From: Rhizobium skierniewicense
GTDB lineage: Bacteria > Pseudomonadota > Alphaproteobacteria > Rhizobiales > Rhizobiaceae
Length of the DNA: 64,000 nt
Assembly: GCF_014196515.1 (NCBI RefSeq)
Contig: NZ_JACIDV010000008.1
Location: 124,001 to 188,000 of the forward strand
Reading direction: 5' to 3'
Shown: positions 59,285 to 64,000 of the stretch, one piece after another
Numbering within the stretch: the stretch's first letter is position 1
How the letters are laid out: every line of letters begins with the position of its first letter
Translations under genes and position numbers: made by a program
The notes under the pieces: model-generated
Databases searched by the model: none
What the model saw: only the letters and a program-made list of their open reading frames with translations
Told to the model about the DNA's origin: nothing

Positions 59285-61543
59285 TTATGCGCCCAGGCCG
59301 ATAGCCATAGGGTCCTGCGGTTGCTGTTGGGGTTGCTGTGCCGCCTGCTGCTGCGCGGCTTGTGCCTGCTGCTGCTGGGCTTCCATCGCGGCGGCCTGCA
59401 TGGTCTGCTCGCCTTCGGAGCGCGACACGAAACCGGATTCGTGCAGGATCGCGTCGCCGATGTCAGCGATGCCCGGAGCCATGATCACGGCACCAGCTGC
59501 TTCGAGTGCTGATTTCTGGCTGCCGACATTGGCGGCGACGGTCTTGGCCTTGATGTCAGCGGCGTGGGCCTCGTTCTTTGCAGCCTCAGAGATTGTCTTG
59601 CGGAGCTGTGCCATGGCCGCTTCTTGCTGGAACTTTTGCTGCTGGGCCGCTGCCTGCTCTTTCTGCTGCTCTTCCGGCGACGGTGCCTGATCGTCCGCAT
59701 CAGGATCTTTCATGCCGGTGACCTGACGGATGCGCTTCACGATCTCTTCGCGTTGCGGGATATCCATGCTCTCGACCACGAGATCGAGCATGACGATCGC
59801 TATCTGCGGGTTCACTGGGGCGAGCTTGCCGAGCAGCTCCATCAACGATTCGACCTGCGCCTGTCTGACGGTGGCGCGGTAGTCTTGCTCGTCGATGATG
59901 AAATCCGCCTTGGTGCGGACGATATCGTTTTCCGGCAGACCGTCGTTGACCGTCACATACTCCGGATTGCCGCGCATGTTCGTGATGCGGAATTGCTTTT
60001 CGTCCGACATGAACTGCTCGATGTTGGCGAGCAGCTTTTCGCCACGAACCTGCTGGGCAAATCGGTGACTGTCGAAGAGCTTGGCTGTGGCAAGTGCACC
60101 CTGTTCCTGCCGGGCCTGAATGGCGATGCCTGACACGGCATTGGTGCTGCGCCCAAGGTTCTCGTCAGTGACACCGCCTACCTGCTGCACCATCTGGATG
60201 TTGCGCGACATTAGCTCGAGGTGCCACTGGCTCAACTCTCTGTCGACGTCGAAAGCGAACTTCTTGCCGGTATTCACCTCGATGATGGCGTCCGGCTGGG
60301 CTATTTCCTCGCGCAGCTCGTCGATGTCATCTACCGCGCCCTTGTCCATGACCACTTTGTTGGTCGAAAGGATGTGCAGCGCCTTGCTTGCGCGCTTGTT
60401 GATATCGACCTGAATGTCTCTGATGTTGCGCACCAGTCCGTACGGCATGCCGTCGCGGTCGCGGCGCTTGTTCCAGATCGGTGTGAATGGGTATTTGTTG
60501 TGACGGTAAAGCGATGGCGAAAGCCACAGCATCCCAGCCGACGTGAAGAGGGCGACATACATGCGCATCGTCGGCTTCTTCACTACTTCGCCGTCGCCTT
60601 CTTCTACAGCGGCTTTATGACCAGGCGAATATTCATCGTAGATTTCGCCAGCGAAGGTGCCGCCTGAAATCTTGGGTGTCTGGACGGGCATCTTGAACCA
60701 GCATTCGAATATCCTGACGCGGCGTCGCTGGTATCCTGTGACGCGGTCGGAAACATAGGTGCCGTCGCCCCTGCCCTGATTTTCCATCTCGGGGCCGTCC
60801 ATGGCTTCATCGCCATAGGCATCCATCATGGCAAAGCTGTCTGCATCGTCGATGCTGCGCTCGAGTAGTGCCTTGCGCTTCGGGAACATGGCCTGAGCTA
60901 CATCGAGGTCGAGCCACTTGGTGCGGATCACATACCGGGCGTCGTTCAGATCGTATTCGGAGGCCGCGCTGTCCCACAGCATGTTGCGCCACGATTCGTA
61001 GCGGGAGAACAGCGGCTCGCCCTCGTCGTCACCCTGGTAGCCGTCCTCCATCCAACCAACGCCAATCTTCGCCGCATCTTCGAAAGAGCGGCTTACATGA
61101 AAGCCTGTGCGGTTGACGTCTGAGAGGTACTTGAGCAGCTCGGACTTGCGCTGCGCCGGCTTTCCCTCTTCCTTGCGGCGCGGCAGCACCTTGAAATCGG
61201 TACGCGCGCGCTTCTCGGTACCAATGACCCAATCGACCGTGACAGCAGTGACGTTGAAGACGAGGGCCGATTGCCCGCGGTCGTTCAGCACCTTTGTCTG
61301 CTCTTCGGTCCACTGGATATTGTCGTACATATCCGCGTCGACGGCCATATCGTGGCGGTTCTCGGACTGACGATCTAGCTCGCGGGTGTAGAAACCCAGA
61401 AGCCGCTTGTGGAGCTGGGTGTTACGGCTGTTATCCAGCGCGTTTCCAGCTTGTGGGCGGGTCGACGCCGGCGTGTCTGTCGGAATGGGCGATTCGTATC
61501 GCTTCTTCCTCACTGAACCGTCGTCAGCGTCGAGTGAAAACAT
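59285..61543 (-). CDS. portal protein, P22-like
   Basis: 752 residues. The order WTEEQTKVLNDRGQSALVFN, then RNMLWDSAASEYDLNDARY, RNIRDIQVDINKRASKALH and a Gln-rich C-terminal barrel/crown (QQQQAQAAQQQAAQQPQQQPQ) fits P22-type portals. It forms the dodecameric DNA channel of the head. AAGGG precedes the ATG. Confidence 0.85.
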   Translation of the reverse strand: MFSLDADDGSVRKKRYESPIPTDTPASTRPQAGNALDNSRNTQLHKRLLGFYTRELDRQSENRHDMAVDADMYDNIQWTEEQTKVLNDRGQSALVFNVTAVTVDWVIGTEKRARTDFKVLPRRKEEGKPAQRKSELLKYLSDVNRTGFHVSRSFEDAAKIGVGWMEDGYQGDDEGEPLFSRYESWRNMLWDSAASEYDLNDARYVIRTKWLDLDVAQAMFPKRKALLERSIDDADSFAMMDAYGDEAMDGPEMENQGRGDGTYVSDRVTGYQRRRVRIFECWFKMPVQTPKISGGTFAGEIYDEYSPGHKAAVEEGDGEVVKKPTMRMYVALFTSAGMLWLSPSLYRHNKYPFTPIWNKRRDRDGMPYGLVRNIRDIQVDINKRASKALHILSTNKVVMDKGAVDDIDELREEIAQPDAIIEVNTGKKFAFDVDRELSQWHLELMSRNIQMVQQVGGVTDENLGRSTNAVSGIAIQARQEQGALATAKLFDSHRFAQQVRGEKLLANIEQFMSDEKQFRITNMRGNPEYVTVNDGLPENDIVRTKADFIIDEQDYRATVRQAQVESLMELLGKLAPVNPQIAIVMLDLVVESMDIPQREEIVKRIRQVTGMKDPDADDQAPSPEEQQKEQAAAQQQKFQQEAAMAQLRKTISEAAKNEAHAADIKAKTVAANVGSQKSALEAAGAVIMAPGIADIGDAILHESGFVSRSEGEQTMQAAAMEAQQQQAQAAQQQAAQQPQQQPQDPMAIGLGA

Positions 61544-61544
61544 T

Positions 61545-61970
61545 CTATTCCCTTATTTCAGCTTCGATGGTTCGCCCGGTGTTGGGGTCACGCATGGTGA
61601 CTTCGGCCACGGTCTGCTGATCGTCAGTCGGGTATGGGGGAATAGACAGGAGGTCGCCCAGGTGGTCAGCGATAAACATCGCTATCCGGATCACGGTGCG
61701 ACGGTCATGAGCGTTAAGGCCGAGGGTACTTGCGAACTGGTGTGCCGTGTGAGCGGCTTGGGCAGGGTCGCCGACTTCCTCTGACCATATCCATGCGCGG
61801 TCCATAGTGACCACGCAAGGCGTCAGCCTGTCGTCATATTCCCTGTCCGCTGGAATAAGAACCATACACGGACGGAATCGATCTTCCAGCCGTATCCAAG
61901 TGCCGATAGCCATAATGCCGTCTTTGCGGAAAGTCCATACGCGCTTATTTAGATCCAGATCTGGTCCCAT
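61545..61970 (-). CDS. hypothetical protein between terL and portal
   Basis: 141 residues. ATG 61970 is preferred (AAAGG 7 bases upstream); GTG 61985 would overlap the terL stop. Beta-rich N-terminus (WTFRKDGIMAIGTWIRLEDRF), helical C-terminus (TVIRIAMFIADHLGDLL). Its position suggests a head-assembly accessory, but there is no recognised domain. Confidence 0.5.
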   Translation of the reverse strand: MGPDLDLNKRVWTFRKDGIMAIGTWIRLEDRFRPCMVLIPADREYDDRLTPCVVTMDRAWIWSEEVGDPAQAAHTAHQFASTLGLNAHDRRTVIRIAMFIADHLGDLLSIPPYPTDDQQTVAEVTMRDPNTGRTIEAEIRE

Positions 61971-61981
61971 TTTGGTGCCTT

Positions 61982-63535
61982 TCACAGCGTCATTGGGTCA
62001 CGCGCTCTTCGGCGTGATCCGTTGTTGGATGATGTTGGACGGATGGTTCCGCACAGGCGGCGGACTTCGTCGCGATACTGAGCCTTTTGGCGGATCGCGT
62101 CGGGTGCGTGCTGGTGGCCGTTCTTCTTCGGCGTGTCGGACCAGACGCCCATATTCTTGTTCCAAGACTTCCGATAATTGTCGATATGCAGGATGCCTTG
62201 CTTGCACTTCTCCTCGTCGATCACGTAATTGACGAAGTCATCCTTCAGCGCCGGAAGCCCGATAGCCATCAGGTCGGGCGTTCTCGGTACGATGTGGATG
62301 TTCTGGAGCCTGAGGCCTTCCAACATTTCCTGTGGCGTCTCGATGACGAGCGCACCTGGTCGGCGCTGGTTGCCATCGTGCGGCAGGAAGTGGTGGCCCC
62401 AGACGAAACCACGCTTCTGCATTTCGGCGATGACGTAGCTGTACGGCTCGCCGCTGCACTCGAGGTAATCGATGAAGTGGTCCATCATGCCGACGGACTG
62501 GTGGAACCAGATGGCGATATCGTCATCTACGCCCAAGTCCCAGAACGTGTTGACCGGCAGCTCTGGCCTCCATGGCACGCGGGTAATGCGGCCCTCTGCG
62601 CGCGCCCGTGTCATTTGCTTGGCGAGAATGACGCCCTCGGTGGAAACCTTGAAAGCTTCCTCGACGGTCGATGGGTATTCCTGCCACATCATCTCGTCGT
62701 CGTCGGAATAATCGTTCAGCCTGGTGGCGACGTACCAAGCGCGTTTGCCCAACGATATCTCACGGCCAATCTCGCGCTCGAGCTCGTCGAAATACTTATC
62801 GTCCTTCGGCGTGATGATGATGCCTTCGGGGTCGATCTCGTATTCGTCTGCATCCCACCACGATGCGAAGTGCATGCGGTACTGCAGGCGTGACAGTCGC
62901 TTGCCAGCATCCGCGTTCGCCTTGGCCTCCATGACCATCTTGTAGTAGGCGCCATCGCGGCCCTTGGCCGTGCTTTCAATGAAGGTGATGCCCTGCCCCG
63001 CGGCGGCCAACGCGCCGGTGACGATCTTCTCCGCCTTCAACGGCGATTCGAAACAGATGATGCCGAACTCGGAAACGTGCAGCCAGTTGAGCGTGTCACC
63101 GCGGGCCGAGGTGGAAACCTGTATCGAAGATCCGTTGCTGAAGATCTTCTCTTCGGTGTTGTCCACCTTGATCCGTCGCTCGGACTTGATGAAGTCCGGC
63201 AACCGCGCATACGCAAACTCGATCTTGTTGCGCATGATCTTGCTGGCGGTGAACTGGTCCTGCGCAATGATCGCTGCCCGCTGGTTCTCATTGAACAGGC
63301 AGGCATCCAAGAGCAGCAGCTGTATGACCGTAGAGAAACCGCGCTGGCGAGCTTTCGGCACGATGTTCCGGTGCCAGATGCGTTTTAGAAACGTCTCCTG
63401 CGCCTCGTTCGGCTTGAAGAGAACCGTCTGCCCGTCTTTATCGAGGATGTAGTAGAGGTTGCGGATGCGCCAATTCGGATCTTTGAGGTTCTCGAGGAAC
63501 TGCTCTTCCGTCATGCCGGCGAGGTGCTCATACAT
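61982..63535 (-). CDS. terL: terminase large subunit
   Basis: 517 residues. ATPase: Walker A variant KARQRGFST near residues 61-69, a Walker B/coupling region (LHVSEFGIICFESP, FIESTAKG). Nuclease: FWDLGVDDDIAIWF supplies acidic residues, with HAPDAIRQ near the end. It packages DNA into the prohead. Its ATG overlaps the end of the terminase small gene. Confidence 0.9.
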   Translation of the reverse strand: MYEHLAGMTEEQFLENLKDPNWRIRNLYYILDKDGQTVLFKPNEAQETFLKRIWHRNIVPKARQRGFSTVIQLLLLDACLFNENQRAAIIAQDQFTASKIMRNKIEFAYARLPDFIKSERRIKVDNTEEKIFSNGSSIQVSTSARGDTLNWLHVSEFGIICFESPLKAEKIVTGALAAAGQGITFIESTAKGRDGAYYKMVMEAKANADAGKRLSRLQYRMHFASWWDADEYEIDPEGIIITPKDDKYFDELEREIGREISLGKRAWYVATRLNDYSDDDEMMWQEYPSTVEEAFKVSTEGVILAKQMTRARAEGRITRVPWRPELPVNTFWDLGVDDDIAIWFHQSVGMMDHFIDYLECSGEPYSYVIAEMQKRGFVWGHHFLPHDGNQRRPGALVIETPQEMLEGLRLQNIHIVPRTPDLMAIGLPALKDDFVNYVIDEEKCKQGILHIDNYRKSWNKNMGVWSDTPKKNGHQHAPDAIRQKAQYRDEVRRLCGTIRPTSSNNGSRRRARDPMTL

Positions 63536-64000
63536 TATCGATCGTCACCCTCAGGTTCTTCGACAGGCACGAAAGTGTTGGCGGCTTTGTCATCCTCGAC
63601 CGGGACGAACGTGCTGTTGCCCAGCTTCGATAGGAAGGAACCGAGCGGGCTGCCCTTCTCGACGTCGTGATTGATATGCTGGACGGCGCGCCATGCGTCT
63701 TTCCTGCGGTTTTGCAGCCAGAACATCGCGGCCTTGGTGTCAGGCGGCACATGCTCGATGATCTCGACGCGCTGCGGCTCGCCTTCGACGACAACGATCT
63801 TCTCGCTATCGAAGCTGTAGCCTGTGGCGCGCTGGTACAGGCTGTGCTCGACGCGGTTGTCGGCCACGTCCTTGCCCATCTCGAGCGCTTCACGGAACTC
63901 TGGGTATTCCAGCTTCCAGCGATGGATGGTGCGGATGCTCACCTCGAATGCCTGGGCTATCTCGAGATCCGTAGCGCCGAGTCCTGCGAGCTGCTTTGCG
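63535..64000 (-). CDS. terS: terminase small subunit, 5' end beyond the window
   Basis: The frame is open to the right edge. The visible N-terminal part reads LAGLGATDLEIAQAFEVSIR, then TIHRWK, a helix-turn-helix typical of small terminase subunits that recognise the pac/cos site. The GTG at 63942 falls inside this helix-turn-helix, so it is not the start. C-terminal acidic tail (EEPEGDDR). It overlaps terL by one base. Confidence 0.8.
   Translation of the reverse strand, partial: AKQLAGLGATDLEIAQAFEVSIRTIHRWKLEYPEFREALEMGKDVADNRVEHSLYQRATGYSFDSEKIVVVEGEPQRVEIIEHVPPDTKAAMFWLQNRRKDAWRAVQHINHDVEKGSPLGSFLSKLGNSTFVPVEDDKAANTFVPVEEPEGDDR

Noticed and set aside
1-64000. CRISPR arrays, insertion sequences, rRNA genes
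   Set aside because: No regularly spaced repeats with unique spacers, no transposase-like frames with terminal repeats and no rRNA-like sequence were seen.

Overview
The window is a piece of a Rhizobiaceae chromosome of Agrobacterium/Rhizobium type. The evidence is the high-GC coding style, the rhizobial gene neighbourhood (tmk-holB-metG-tatD, rlpA), tandem Ku genes with LigD, and an alphaproteobacterial LexA box (GTTC-N7-GTTC). About the first 26 kb is host DNA. From the 3' end of a tRNA-Ser gene (25935-26024) to the right edge everything is prophage. Its right attachment site lies outside the window.

Host part. Positions 1-6823 hold a non-homologous end-joining locus: the end of one Ku gene, a second Ku, a decayed copy of the ligD 3' end, an aldo/keto reductase divergent from a LysR regulator, then full-length ligD behind a small stress-type gene. 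A TIGR02587/TIGR02588 membrane-protein pair follows. Next comes a DNA-damage operon (UvrD-like helicase, SRAP/YedK-type DNA-protein crosslink protein, DinB) with an exact LexA box 85 bp upstream. A wrecked small gene separates it from an accessory operon built around a soluble FtsH-like AAA/M41 protease, with a divergent XRE regulator and two operator-like repeats. Then come a CLC chloride channel and a tightly packed minus-strand run (rlpA; a PBP5-like protein that has lost two of its three active-site motifs; tmk-holB; metG-tatD-MBL hydrolase).

Prophage part. A tyrosine integrase sits next to the tRNA-Ser, behind two families of short direct repeats. A minus-strand lysis cassette follows (endolysin, i-spanin, overlapping o-spanin, holin-like protein). 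Virion genes form two convergent arms. The plus arm (29413-40430) encodes the N4-gp56-type major capsid protein, adaptors, fibre and tail proteins, and two ejection-type proteins. The minus arm (64000 to 40481) encodes terminase, P22-like portal, scaffold, a CsrA-like protein and a single 5135-residue giant protein. The arms meet at a bidirectional terminator at 40435-40455. The layout fits a podovirus with a giant virion protein of the Bcep22-like kind. The giant protein joins two cell-wall hydrolase domains, several large-polyvalent-protein modules, RNase-like and ART-like folds, a DarB-type N6-adenine methylase plus SNF2 helicase, a JAMM domain and a PLxRFG region. A plus-strand cargo island (55988-58072), with a HEPN-motif protein and a DUF2971 protein, interrupts the minus arm.

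Most notable signal. The element GCGCATGAGTGC occurs at the head of four prophage transcription units (lysis, capsid, ejection, giant protein) and always points at the gene. In all four the element is complementary, exactly or with one bulge or mismatch, to the bases around that gene's own start codon. The predicted mRNA hairpin has the Shine-Dalgarno sequence in the loop and the AUG in the stem. This looks like a shared late-gene control device that I do not recognise from any described phage.
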